Source of the DNA: Nocardioides halotolerans DSM 19273
GTDB lineage: Bacteria; Actinomycetota; Actinomycetes; Propionibacteriales; Nocardioidaceae
Reading direction: 5' to 3'
Length of the DNA stretch: 64,000 nt
NCBI RefSeq assembly: GCF_000422805.1
Contig: NZ_KE383924.1
Coordinates: 1-64,000 of the forward strand
The translations under genes were made by a program, and so were the position numbers. The stretch's first letter is position 1. Each line of letters begins with the position of its first letter. The notes under the pieces were generated by a model. It saw nothing but the letters and a program-made list of their open reading frames with translations, ran no database searches and was not told where the DNA came from. Below are positions 25,926 through 34,726 of the stretch, piece after piece.

Positions 25926-26432
25926 ATGGCCCCACGCTCCCCGAGGCGCCCGCCCCGCGTCGACCTCCGGGTCGTCCGCGCCGTCCAGGCGCTGTGGTTC
26001 CCCGTGGCAGGAGTGGCCACGGCCGTCGGCCTGATCGGGTCGGTGCAGGTGTACGGGCTGGTCGGCGTGGTGCTGATCTACCTCGGCGGCGCCGGCTTCG
26101 GGATGCTGATGCTGTACGCCGCGCTCGCGGACGGCGGCGAGCACGACCTGCCGGTGCCGCGGGTGGGCCTCGTCTCCTCGCTGGTGCTGCTGGTCGCGCT
26201 CGGCACGATCTCGCTGCTCCCGATCGCCGGCTGGTTCGTCCTCGCGCTCGTGGGTGCGACGTCGCCGCTGGTGACCAACCAGCTGGCGCCCTCTCCGCGT
26301 CGCCGCCGGCCGCCGACCCCCGACGTCGCCGCCGCCCGGGAGCAGGCGCGGGTGGACGCGGCGTTCGAGGAGCTCGTCGACAACTTCGAGCAGGACGGCT
26401 CCCGCGGGACCGACGGGACCCAGGGAGGCTAG
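25926..26432 (+). CDS. Membrane protein, unknown function
   Basis: The 168-aa protein has four hydrophobic segments (about residues 22-42, 45-65, 80-100, 102-115), a basic cytoplasmic N-terminus and a charged C-terminal tail (EELVDNFEQDG). A DosR-box-like sequence lies upstream. It converges with the sterol-desaturase gene by a 4-bp overlap. No family recognised. Confidence 0.65.
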   Translation: MAPRSPRRPPRVDLRVVRAVQALWFPVAGVATAVGLIGSVQVYGLVGVVLIYLGGAGFGMLMLYAALADGGEHDLPVPRVGLVSSLVLLVALGTISLLPIAGWFVLALVGATSPLVTNQLAPSPRRRRPPTPDVAAAREQARVDAAFEELVDNFEQDGSRGTDGTQGG

Positions 26433-27592
26433 GCGACGCCCGTCTCGGCGCGGCGCACGTAGGCCCAGCCGGGGCCGCGCAGCAGGAAGGACAGCCGGTC
26501 GTGCCACGTCTCGGCGGCCGCGACGTCGCGGGCGATGTCGACGAGCTCGTGGGTCGCGATGACCGCGGGGTTGAAGGAGTCGATGTTGCGGGTCAGCCCG
26601 TATACGACCGGCTCGGACTCGGCCTCGAAGGTGCCGAACAGGCGGTCCCAGATGATCAGGATGCTGCCGTGGTTGCGGTCGAGGTACTGCCGGTTGGAGC
26701 CGTGGTGCACCCGGTGGTGCGACGGGGTGTTGAGCACCCGCTCCAGCGGCCCGGTCGACCGGATCGCCTCGGTGTGGATCCAGAACTGGTAGATCAGGTT
26801 GAGGGCCCGCGCCTGCTCGATCATCGGCGGGCGGACGCCGACCAGCGCCAGGAGCGAGAACGGGATCGCGACCGTGACCGACTCCGCCACCGGCTGCCGG
26901 AGGGCGGTCGAGAGGTTGTAGCGCTCGCTGGAGTGGTGCGCGACGTGGACCGCCCACAGCCAGCGTGACTCGTGCATGGCCCGGTGGTTCCAGTAGTAGA
27001 GGAAGTCCCACCCCAGGATCGCCACCGCCCATGCCGGCCAGGCCGTGCCGAGGTCGAGCCGGCTGCGGCGGAAGAACGTCTCGGCTCCCGTGCGCGCCGC
27101 CCAGACCGTCGAGACGGTGAGCGCGGCTCCGGCGACCGCCGCCACGGCGAGACCACCCTGGATCCTCCGCGGCAGCGAGGGTGCCGCACGCCGGTCGCGC
27201 GGCACGGCGGGCGCCTGCCGCAGCCCGGCCAGCTCCTCCTGCACCTCCCGCACGTGGTCGGGCACGGTCTGCGGGTCGGGCAGCCCGCCCTCGCGCACGC
27301 GGCGACGGACCACGTCGCCGACCGTGGTCAGGACCGCCGCCGCGGCGCCGACGGCGAGCAGCGCCCGGCCGTACCTCCCCCGCCCGGGGGTGACCGGTCG
27401 CAGCACCTTCCGCGCGGCGTACGGCGCCACGAGGCTGCCGACGCCCATCGCGAGGCTCGCGAGCGTGTCCGCCGTCTGATAATCGCCGGCCCGGGTGCCG
27501 GGCTCGACCGGGTGGGCGCGCTGCCAGGCGTACTCGGCGCCCATCGCGGCGAAGTAGGCCGGGACGGCCAGGACGGTGAGGTCGACCTTCAC
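26429..27592 (-). CDS. Sterol desaturase/fatty acid hydroxylase family membrane protein
   Basis: The 387-aa protein has several membrane helices and the three His clusters of the di-iron family: NHRAMH, HVAHHSS and HRVHHG. It likely hydroxylates or desaturates a lipid in the membrane. There is an extra membrane and basic N-terminal part of about 190 residues before the catalytic core. GTG 27592 lies 7 bp after the frameshifted gene on the same strand, so the two were probably co-transcribed. Confidence 0.85.
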   Translation of the reverse strand: MKVDLTVLAVPAYFAAMGAEYAWQRAHPVEPGTRAGDYQTADTLASLAMGVGSLVAPYAARKVLRPVTPGRGRYGRALLAVGAAAAVLTTVGDVVRRRVREGGLPDPQTVPDHVREVQEELAGLRQAPAVPRDRRAAPSLPRRIQGGLAVAAVAGAALTVSTVWAARTGAETFFRRSRLDLGTAWPAWAVAILGWDFLYYWNHRAMHESRWLWAVHVAHHSSERYNLSTALRQPVAESVTVAIPFSLLALVGVRPPMIEQARALNLIYQFWIHTEAIRSTGPLERVLNTPSHHRVHHGSNRQYLDRNHGSILIIWDRLFGTFEAESEPVVYGLTRNIDSFNPAVIATHELVDIARDVAAAETWHDRLSFLLRGPGWAYVRRAETGVA

Positions 27593-27598
27593 GTGGTG

Positions 27599-27981
27599 TC
27601 AGCCCACGAGCTCACGGGGCACGTCCAGGCGCGGGATCCCGCCGAGGCCGCGGCGGTAGCGCACGTGCTCGGCGTACCGCTCAAGCGTGCGGTAGAGCGC
27701 CTCGTGCGCGGCCCACGGCAGCGGCTCGGCGCCCTGCCGCCAGCTCTCTCCGAACGCGATCCAGACGGCTCCCAGTCGGCGGCGTCGTCCCACTCGCCGC
27801 GACGCGCGGTGAGCATCCGCCGTCGGATCTGGAACGCCGTGCGCGGCCCGTCGGTGCAGATCGGCGCGGTCGCGACCGGCCAGAGGCGGAGGTCGAGGCT
27901 CATCAGGTGCACCTCGAGGTCGCGGAGCACCCGCGGGTCGACCAGCACGGTCGCCGCGTTCTCGTGAGGCACGCGCTCCAT
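27599..27981 (-). pseudogene. Hypothetical gene broken by a 1-nt frameshift
   Basis: Coding sequence starts at ATG 27981 (MERVPHENAATVL) and reads well to DDAADWE near 27775. The continuation (AVWIAFGESWRQG to the stop at 27599) is in the neighbouring frame. Adding one base in the GGGAGCC run restores a single protein of about 127 aa ending RLDVPRELVG. It is either a true frameshift or a sequencing error at a G-run. Family not recognised. It precedes the sterol-desaturase gene by 7 bp. Confidence 0.65.
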
Positions 27982-28101
27982 GACGGAACGCTCGCCCGCC
28001 GACCCTCGACTCGTCAAGCACCCCCAGCATTGGCGCGAATCCGTCGCCAACGCCCGACCGTCCTGCCACCCTGTGAGCACCGATCTCGGAGGAGGTAGGA
28101 C

Positions 28102-28308
28102 ATGAAGATGCTCATCGGTGTCCTCGTCGCGGTGTGGCTGGTCATCGGCGGGGCCGCAGCGGGACAGCGCGGCTACTTCGGCAACGACCGCGCGGTCGAC
28201 TGCAAGACCGGCGCCGACACCGGGCTGACGATCCTCGCCGGCCCGCTCAACTACGCCGGGGTCAACCCGAAGGTGGACTGCCCCGCGGCGCCGCGGCCGT
28301 CGACCTGA
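28102..28308 (+). CDS. Small secreted hypothetical protein
   Basis: The 68-aa product has a hydrophobic signal (residues 3-20) ending in GGAAAGQ and about 45 exported residues with two Cys (VDCKTG, VDCPAA) likely forming one disulfide. GGAGGAGG lies 6 nt before the ATG, an unusually strong ribosome site. It converges with the 451-aa unknown gene, 11 bp apart. Confidence 0.65.
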   Translation: MKMLIGVLVAVWLVIGGAAAGQRGYFGNDRAVDCKTGADTGLTILAGPLNYAGVNPKVDCPAAPRPST

Positions 28309-28319
28309 GCCGGCGCGCG

Positions 28320-29675
28320 TCACGCGGTCTGCAGCGAGTCCATGTAGTCCTTGATCGTGGGTACGGCGGTCAGCCGGTCGCGGAAGAAGTTGTTGATCAG
28401 GTTGACCACCTGCACCTTCGCGGACTCGATGTCGGCCTCGCCGGCCTCGGCCGCGGCCCCGCCCGCCTTGGTCTCCTCGAGCGCGACGCGCAGCTTGAGG
28501 AGGGCGGCGACGAGCTCGTTCTCCTGCACGCCGTCGAGGGCCCGCACGACCGTGAGCACAAGCTCGTCGGTCTGCGTCTGCACGGTCTCGACGGCGATGG
28601 ACGAGCCGGGCTCGGCGGCGTTCTCGAGCGTCCCGATCAGCGACCAGACCTGGTAGAGCATCGTGGTGGGCTCGTCGAACAGCTCGCGCAGGTAGGCGGC
28701 GTCGAGGTGCCGGCCGGTGAGTCGGAAGACGTTGTACATCCGCTTCGCGGCCTTGCCGTAGTTGGCGTGGTCGGCGGCGAGATACTTGCGCACCTCGCCC
28801 TCGAGGGAGTCGATGTAGTCGTCGAGCGCGTTGCCGGAGACGTGCTGCACGACCTTGGTGAACGTCGGCAGCTGCTCGGCGTCGAGGTAGACCTCCTGGA
28901 AGTACGCGTCGAGGTAGCCGTCGAGCGGCACGATCTCGCCGTTCGGTGACTCCCAGGTCACGTCGATGACGTTGCTGGCGTTGGTGAGCCGCTTCTGGTC
29001 GGGGTCGGCGACGACCCAGTCGAGCTTGCACCAGCCCGGGTCGGTCGCCACCTCCTCCCAGACCAGCGTGGTCGGCTTCCCGTCGACCTCCACGTCGATC
29101 CGGCCGGCCCTGACCTCGTCGAGCCGCCACGAGATCGGGCTGCCCTTCCTCTGCGGCTCGCCGGCCTTGACGCAGTCGAAGGGGTAGGAGCTCCACTTCG
29201 CCTCGATGAACTGGTACGTCGGTCCGCTCTCGTGGCCGAGCGCGTGCTCCCTCATCAGCCGCGCCAGCGTCGCGCACGCCTCGTCACGGGTCGGCGCCTT
29301 GATGTTGAGCCGCTGGAAGAAGTCGGCGTCGCCGGGGTGGGTCTGGATCTTCGACTGCGCGGCCGAGCCGGACAGCGCGAGGGCGCCCTCGGCGACGCCG
29401 TCGGGCCCCTTCACCTCGACGATCTCGCCGATCCGGCGGAACCTCGCGAGGTCGCGGGGGCTGAAGTCGAGCATGCTCACGCGGTGGCCGAACACGCCGT
29501 CGTCCTCGTCGATGACGATGTCGGAGGTCTCGACGCCCTTCTCCTGGGTCATCGCCGAGAGCCATCGCTCGGTGTCGGCCGCGTCGAGCTCGATCCCGAG
29601 CCGCTGCGCGGACTCGACGAGGCGTGCGACGTCGTCGCCGGCGTCTGCCCGGCCGCCTGCGGTGGAGTCGGTCAT
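28320..29675 (-). CDS. Conserved protein of unknown function, coupled to an exonuclease
   Basis: The 451-aa cytoplasmic protein is rich in Asp and Glu. It has no signal, membrane helix or nucleotide-binding motif I can name. Conserved-looking stretches include DFFQRLNIKAPT, FIEAKWSSYPFD, WEEVATDPGWCKLDWVV and MYNVFRLTGR. The last third is helical. ATG 29675 overlaps the stop of the exonuclease gene (ATGA), so expression is coupled. GGAAGG precedes it. The pairing suggests a nucleic-acid role, but this is inference. Confidence 0.7.
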   Translation of the reverse strand: MTDSTAGGRADAGDDVARLVESAQRLGIELDAADTERWLSAMTQEKGVETSDIVIDEDDGVFGHRVSMLDFSPRDLARFRRIGEIVEVKGPDGVAEGALALSGSAAQSKIQTHPGDADFFQRLNIKAPTRDEACATLARLMREHALGHESGPTYQFIEAKWSSYPFDCVKAGEPQRKGSPISWRLDEVRAGRIDVEVDGKPTTLVWEEVATDPGWCKLDWVVADPDQKRLTNASNVIDVTWESPNGEIVPLDGYLDAYFQEVYLDAEQLPTFTKVVQHVSGNALDDYIDSLEGEVRKYLAADHANYGKAAKRMYNVFRLTGRHLDAAYLRELFDEPTTMLYQVWSLIGTLENAAEPGSSIAVETVQTQTDELVLTVVRALDGVQENELVAALLKLRVALEETKAGGAAAEAGEADIESAKVQVVNLINNFFRDRLTAVPTIKDYMDSLQTA

Positions 29676-30259
29676 GTGGTGTCCTTCCCGGGGACCGCGG
29701 GCTCGGCGAGGAGCGCCCGGAAGAGCGCGGCCTGGTCCTGCGCGTCGGAGAGAGCGTGATGTGCGAGCGGGCGTCCTGACAAGTACCTCGGGGCGAGCAC
29801 GCTCATGCTGGTCTCCGCCCAGGTCGAGCCCAGGCGGCCCATCGCGAAAGCCTTGATGTCGAGCGCGGTGTAGCCGAACGGGTTGCGCCCGACGTACCGC
29901 TCGAAGTAGTCGGCGACGAACATCCAGTCGAACGACGCGTTGAACCCGACGAAGACCGGCCGCTGGTCGGCGGGCACCACGTCGCGCACCCAGTCGGCGA
30001 AGCGTTGCATCGCCTCGGCCGGCGGCTCGCCCATCGTGGAGAGGATGTCGAGCGAAAGCTTGCTGACCTCGAGCGCCTCCGGGGTGGTCCGCTTGTCCTC
30101 GGGCTTCAGCTCGGCGTAGAAGGTGGTCTCCGGGTCGTCGACGAGGCAGGCGCCGATCGAGAGCAGCGCGTAGTCGGCGGGTGTGGCGCCGCCGGTCTCC
30201 ACGTCGACCGAGATGAAGCGCTCCGCGAGGTCGCGCTCGTCCCCTCGGCCCCGGCTCAC
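29672..30259 (-). CDS. DnaQ-like 3'-5' exonuclease (DEDDh)
   Basis: The 195-aa protein has the DEDDh active site: SVDVETGG (Asp, Glu), GFNASFDWMF (Asp) and HHALSDAQDQA (His, Asp). It is similar to the exonuclease subunit and RNase T class that acts on single-stranded ends. It is the first gene of a two-gene unit with the unknown 451-aa protein. GTG 30259 is chosen; a GTG at 30277 is also in frame. Confidence 0.85.
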   Translation of the reverse strand: MSRGRGDERDLAERFISVDVETGGATPADYALLSIGACLVDDPETTFYAELKPEDKRTTPEALEVSKLSLDILSTMGEPPAEAMQRFADWVRDVVPADQRPVFVGFNASFDWMFVADYFERYVGRNPFGYTALDIKAFAMGRLGSTWAETSMSVLAPRYLSGRPLAHHALSDAQDQAALFRALLAEPAVPGKDTT

Positions 30260-30356
30260 GGTGCGAGCGTCCCACAACGACGTGAGTACGCACGCTCAGA
30301 CCCGCTGAGCGCCAAGAGGCTGCCGCGGGCCTGCTGCGACCCGGCCCAATGGGGTC

Positions 30357-32606
30357 ATGATCACGACCGTCGAGGCCTGCCCCCGCTGCGGCCACGTGCT
30401 GCGTCCGGCTCCCACCGCTGCTCAGCTGTCGTCCTACCCTCCGCCGCCTCCTCCCCCTCCCCCTGTCACGTCGTACGCCGCGCCGTACCCAGCGCCCACC
30501 CCGCCGCCGTCCGGGCCGTCCGGGCCCTCCGGGCCGTCCGGGCTCAGCGCCGCCTCGGTGCCGAAGATCCTGCTCGGCCTCGGTGCGACCTGCCTGCTCG
30601 TCGCCGCGGTGATCTTCCTGGCCGTCGCCTGGTCGTGGCTCGGCGTCGGCGGTCGCACCGCCGTGCTGGTCGGCCTCACCGGTGCCACCGCGCTCGGCGG
30701 GCAGTGGCTGGCCCGGCGCGGTCTCGGCGTCGGCGCCGAGTCGCTGACCGCCGTGGCCCTGGGGCTGCTCGTGCTGGACCTCTTCGGCGCCCGCCGCGCC
30801 GGGTGGCTCGAGGCTCCTGCCGACGACTGGTTCGTGGTGGTCGTCGGCGCCTCGCTGCTGGCGATGTCGCTCGGGCTCTGTCTTCCGGCTCGCCCCGTCG
30901 TGACGGCTCAGCTGACGGCGCCCGTCGGCCTCGGGGTGGCGGCCCTCGGGCTCGCGGTCGCCACCATGCAGTGGCCGGCGACGGCCGCCGGCGCGGTGCT
31001 GGCCTGCGCCTGCCTGGTGCAGCTCGGGCGCGCGCTCGGCGCGGCGCCGCTGCTGTGGACCGCGGCCTCCTCCGGGCTGGTCGCCTTCGCCGGCCTCACC
31101 CTGTTGGCGCTGGGCGAGGCGATGACCTCGCCGACCCTCGACTGGCTGTGGCTGGAGGGACACGGCGCCTGGATGCTCGTCGTCGCGCTGCTGGTCCTGC
31201 TGCCCTGGCCGATGGCGCCCGGCCGGGACGACGTGCGGCGGCTCGTGGCCGGACTGTCCGCCGCCACCCTCACCTACACGGCCGCGCTGCCCGTCTTCGA
31301 CGAGGGCGCGACCGAGGTCGCGCTGGCCGCGGCCGCGGCCACCGTCCTGTGGGCGGTCGTCTCGGCGGCGGCGCCGCCGCGGTGGTACGCCGTCCCGCGC
31401 GTGCCGCTCGCCGGCTCCGCCCTCGTGCTGCTGCCGGCGCCGCTCCTGCTGGCCGCGACCGCGCTGTCCAACCTGGTCGGCGTCGCCCCGCCGTTCACCG
31501 CTGACGCGGACGTCCGGCTGGACCCGGCCGAGCCGCTCGCCCACCCGCTGCTGCTCCCGCTCGGCGTGGCCGTGCTGGTGCTGGCGACCCTCCTGACCCT
31601 GCCGCGCTCGCGCGCGCTCCTCTGGACCTCGGGCGCCGCGCTCGCCACCGGCGGGGTGCTCGGCGCCGCGCTGCACCCCCTGCCGCTCTGGGTGTTCGTG
31701 GTCGTCCTGGGCCCGGCGGGCGTCCTCGTCTCGGCGCCCAGCGCGGTGCTCACCCTGCTGGTGCTCGGCGAGATCACCCTCCTCGCGGCGTACGTCCTCG
31801 TGCGGCGCACCGGCGACGCCGCGACGGTCGCGGGTCTCGTGCTGCCGGCATCCCTCGGCGGCTTCCTGTGGACCGGTGGCCACGTGCTCGGCGTGCCCTA
31901 CGACCACGTCTCGCTCGTGGCCCTGCTCGTCCTGGGCGCGCTCGCCCTCGCGCTGCCGCGGCTCGAGGTCGAGCTGGTCGCGGGAGCGGCGGTGCTGGCC
32001 GGGTCGGTCGGCGGGGTGCCCGTCGCGAGCGACCCGTCGGTGTCGCTCGCCGTGCACCTCACCCTGGCCGGCGCGCTGGTCACGGCCTCGGCGCTGGTGC
32101 ACCGCGACCACCGGCCGCTGGCCTGGCTGGGCGGCTTCCTGCTCGCCGCGGCCACGTGGGTGCGGCTCCACGACGTCGGCGTCCAGGCGCCCGAGGCCTA
32201 CACGCTGCCGACGGCGCTGGCCCTCGTGGCGCTCGGGGTGCACCGGCTGCAGCGCGACATCGACGCCGACACGTCCACGCTCCTGCCGGGGCTGGCGCTG
32301 GCGACCGTGCCATCCCTGCTGTGGGCGCTCGCCGACCCGGTGTCACCGCGGGCCGCGCTGCTCGGGACCGGCTGCCTGGTGCTGCTGCTCGGCGGCGCCG
32401 GACTCCGGTGGTCGGCGCCGGTCGTCGTCGGCGGGCTGGTCGGTGCCGCGCTGGTGCTGCGCGAGCTCGCGCCGTACGCCGCCCAGACCCCGCAGTGGGT
32501 GCTGATCGGCACGGCGGGGACGCTCCTGATCGGGACCGGCATCACGTGGGAGGCGCGGCTGCGCGACCTGCGGCAGGCGGCGGGCTACCTGGAGCGGCTG
32601 CGCTGA
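30357..32606 (+). CDS. Large polytopic membrane protein (SCO7613 C-terminal domain type)
   Basis: The 749-aa protein begins with a short zinc-ribbon remnant (CPRCGHVL) and a Pro-rich linker (eight Pro in a row, then PSGPSGPSG repeats). The rest is about twenty hydrophobic helices (from about residue 75). The layout matches actinobacterial SCO7613-like membrane proteins of unknown role. Only one CxxC is present, so the zinc site would need a partner. ATG 30357 follows the AATGGGGTC stretch. It ends within a tandem repeat array. Confidence 0.7.
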   Translation: MITTVEACPRCGHVLRPAPTAAQLSSYPPPPPPPPPVTSYAAPYPAPTPPPSGPSGPSGPSGLSAASVPKILLGLGATCLLVAAVIFLAVAWSWLGVGGRTAVLVGLTGATALGGQWLARRGLGVGAESLTAVALGLLVLDLFGARRAGWLEAPADDWFVVVVGASLLAMSLGLCLPARPVVTAQLTAPVGLGVAALGLAVATMQWPATAAGAVLACACLVQLGRALGAAPLLWTAASSGLVAFAGLTLLALGEAMTSPTLDWLWLEGHGAWMLVVALLVLLPWPMAPGRDDVRRLVAGLSAATLTYTAALPVFDEGATEVALAAAAATVLWAVVSAAAPPRWYAVPRVPLAGSALVLLPAPLLLAATALSNLVGVAPPFTADADVRLDPAEPLAHPLLLPLGVAVLVLATLLTLPRSRALLWTSGAALATGGVLGAALHPLPLWVFVVVLGPAGVLVSAPSAVLTLLVLGEITLLAAYVLVRRTGDAATVAGLVLPASLGGFLWTGGHVLGVPYDHVSLVALLVLGALALALPRLEVELVAGAAVLAGSVGGVPVASDPSVSLAVHLTLAGALVTASALVHRDHRPLAWLGGFLLAAATWVRLHDVGVQAPEAYTLPTALALVALGVHRLQRDIDADTSTLLPGLALATVPSLLWALADPVSPRAALLGTGCLVLLLGGAGLRWSAPVVVGGLVGAALVLRELAPYAAQTPQWVLIGTAGTLLIGTGITWEARLRDLRQAAGYLERLR

Positions 32607-32681
32607 CAGACGGCGCTGACAGACGGCGCTGACAGACGGCGCTGACAGACGGCGCTGACAGACTGGCGCTGACAGACTGGC
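32602..32681. repeat. Tandem array, 13/14-bp unit
   Basis: Four units of GCTGACAGACGGC (13 bp) are followed by two of GCTGACAGACTGGC (14 bp). The array runs from the stop codon of the membrane-protein gene (TGA at 32604-32606) to 4 bp before the GTG of the next gene. Every unit repeats a CTGACAGAC core. Unit length changes and the last two copies differ by one inserted T, so the array is likely slippage-prone. Confidence 0.85.
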
Positions 32682-32684
32682 GGG

Positions 32685-33971
32685 GTGCTGCCCCGGTTCG
32701 AGGTCGTCGCGCGCCGGCGGCCGGTGCGGCTGGTGGTGCCCGACGGTGCCCCGCCTCGGGCGCCGTACGTCGCGACGTCGGCGCCGGGCACCCGCGAGCT
32801 GTCGCTGGCCGGCGGAGACGTCACGCTGACCGCGACCTGCGGCGATCGGGTGGCGCTGCACGTGACCGCCGGCGGCCGGACCACCACGCACCGGAGCCGG
32901 CGCAGCGGCCGCCCCGAGGCGCCGGTCGAGGCGGTCGCGCTGACGCTGACCGGGCCGCAGGTCACCGCGCTCACGCTCGAGGCCGGCGCGTGGGTGGCTC
33001 GGGCGCGCTACGACCTCACCGACCGGCACGACGTGCACGACGAGGGCTGGCTGGCGGTGTTGGCGGGCACCGGCGACGAGACCGGGCGGTTCGGGCAGGT
33101 CGGCCTCCGCGACCTCCGGGTGGTCAGCCAGGCGGACGGGTCGGCCTACGTCCGCGACGGGCGGGTGCTCCTCACGGCCACGAGCGCGGGCCCCGGTGGC
33201 TTCCCGACGGGGCACTGCTCGGTGTGGTCGCTCGACCCCTCGACGCTCGAGCTCGAGCACCGGGCCGACCTGTTCCACCGCCGCGACCCGGGCGGAGTCT
33301 ACGGCGACCACGCGGCGCACCTGCACCGCGACGGCGACCGGTGGCTGCTCGCCTCGAGCACGTGGGGCGACTTCGACCGCGTGAAGCGACCGGTCGGCGC
33401 CACGATCGCCGAGTCGACCGCCGACCTGACCCGCGGCGTGCACGTGCTCGACAGCCGTCCGCTGGCGCTGCCGACGGAGGGGTTCCGGTCGGTCGGGGTC
33501 TGGGACCCGCACCTCGCCCGCGACGGCGACGGCTGGCTGGTCGGCTACGTCAGCGCCACGAAGTACTTCCGGTTCCACCCCGCGCTCGCCGCCGGGCCCT
33601 CGCTCGACGCGCTCACGCTGCGCGCGGTCGCCTCCGGTCACCGCGAGACCGAGGGCACCACGCTCGCCCGCGTCGGCGGCGAGTGGCGGGTGCTGGCCAG
33701 CGACAAGCGGCGCCGGCGCTACCCCGTGCTGGACCTCGACCTGCGCGACGTCGCGACCCTCGACGCGGCGTACCCGACCAACATCCCGTGGCCGACGCTC
33801 GTCGACCTCGACGGCGAGCAGCTGCTGGTCGGCTTCAACGGTGCGGCGTACGGCGGGCGGCTCGTCGGCTACGGCAGCCACGGCGAGGTCGTGCTGCAGC
33901 GGGCCACCCAACCGATGCGCCGCGCGTCCCGTCAGGGAGGTGAGAGCACACCCCATCCTCGGAGGAACTGA
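32685..33971 (+). CDS. Beta-propeller protein, GH43-like
   Basis: The 428-aa protein has no signal peptide. Residues 110-420 show the repeated beta-blade pattern of five-bladed propellers (GWLAVLAG, GVWDPHLARDGDGWLVGY, GEWRVLASD). This resembles GH43/GH32-type glycosidases but the catalytic acids are not clear. GTG 32685 follows the tandem array with no evident ribosome site. It overlaps the next gene by 1 bp (TGATG). Confidence 0.6.
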   Translation: MLPRFEVVARRRPVRLVVPDGAPPRAPYVATSAPGTRELSLAGGDVTLTATCGDRVALHVTAGGRTTTHRSRRSGRPEAPVEAVALTLTGPQVTALTLEAGAWVARARYDLTDRHDVHDEGWLAVLAGTGDETGRFGQVGLRDLRVVSQADGSAYVRDGRVLLTATSAGPGGFPTGHCSVWSLDPSTLELEHRADLFHRRDPGGVYGDHAAHLHRDGDRWLLASSTWGDFDRVKRPVGATIAESTADLTRGVHVLDSRPLALPTEGFRSVGVWDPHLARDGDGWLVGYVSATKYFRFHPALAAGPSLDALTLRAVASGHRETEGTTLARVGGEWRVLASDKRRRRYPVLDLDLRDVATLDAAYPTNIPWPTLVDLDGEQLLVGFNGAAYGGRLVGYGSHGEVVLQRATQPMRRASRQGGESTPHPRRN

Positions 33972-34585
33972 TGAAGCCCAGGACCTGGATCACCGGCAGG
34001 GCCGGGACGGTCGTGACCGTCGCGGCCGTCGCCGCGCTCGCCGGCACCGGCGCCTCGGTCGCCGCCGGCCACATCACCTCGGCCCAGATCAAGGACGGCA
34101 CGATCCAGACCGCCGACCTGACCAAGAACAACTTCGCGAGGTTCACCTCGACCGAGAACGTCGTCTCGGCCACCACGCCCGTCAGCGCCGACCCGGCGTT
34201 CGCCGGCGCGCGGATCGTCGCGGTCGGCGCCACGGGCACCACGCCGCTCGCGACGCTGGTGCTCGACAAGGGCACCTGGAAGATCAACGGCACCGCGCAG
34301 TTCTGGCACAAGGGCCCGGCGCCCGTCACCGACCCGGACTACGGCATGGTGACGGTCCCCGGTCTCCAGGACGGGTTCTCGACCCACTGGACCGCCGACG
34401 TGCCCGACGGCGGCAACAACGCCGCACAGGTCTCCTTCAACGGGACCATCAAGATCACCGCCAACGGCACGCCCATCGTGATCACGGGTGCGTTCACCGG
34501 CGGCAACGCCGGCCAGGCCGGTGTCTCCGTGCAGGCCACGCAGTACGAGTACGTGAAGCTCTTCCACGGCGGGAAGCCCGGCTGA
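33971..34585 (+). CDS. Exported hypothetical protein
   Basis: The 204-aa protein has a Sec-type signal (basic KPRTWITGR, then a hydrophobic stretch ending ASVAAG). Next comes a short helical/VKD-type motif (TSAQIKDGTIQTADLTK) like that found at the start of many actinobacterial surface proteins. A beta-rich C-terminal domain follows. GGAGGA lies just before the ATG. It is coupled to the propeller gene upstream. Confidence 0.65.
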   Translation: MKPRTWITGRAGTVVTVAAVAALAGTGASVAAGHITSAQIKDGTIQTADLTKNNFARFTSTENVVSATTPVSADPAFAGARIVAVGATGTTPLATLVLDKGTWKINGTAQFWHKGPAPVTDPDYGMVTVPGLQDGFSTHWTADVPDGGNNAAQVSFNGTIKITANGTPIVITGAFTGGNAGQAGVSVQATQYEYVKLFHGGKPG

Positions 34586-34645
34586 CCGTCGCGCCACATG
34601 GGGGACGACCGACTCTCTTCCCCGAGCTCGACCGAGTCGGTCACG

Positions 34646-34678
34646 CGGGCCGCGCCGCCTCGTCAGGCGCGGCCCGTT
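34646..34678. terminator. Terminator hairpin
   Basis: CGGGCCGCGCC and GGCGCGGCCCG form a perfect 11-bp stem with a 9-nt loop, followed by TT. It lies between the exported protein gene and the convergent SCO6745-type gene. Confidence 0.7.
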
Positions 34679-34726
34679 CCCGTGCCCGCGACGCGTGTCA
34701 CCATGACGTGGGCCGGCCACGGCCCG

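Noticed and set aside
32602..32681. CRISPR array
   Set aside because: Units are 13-14 bp and directly adjoining, with no spacers and no cas genes.
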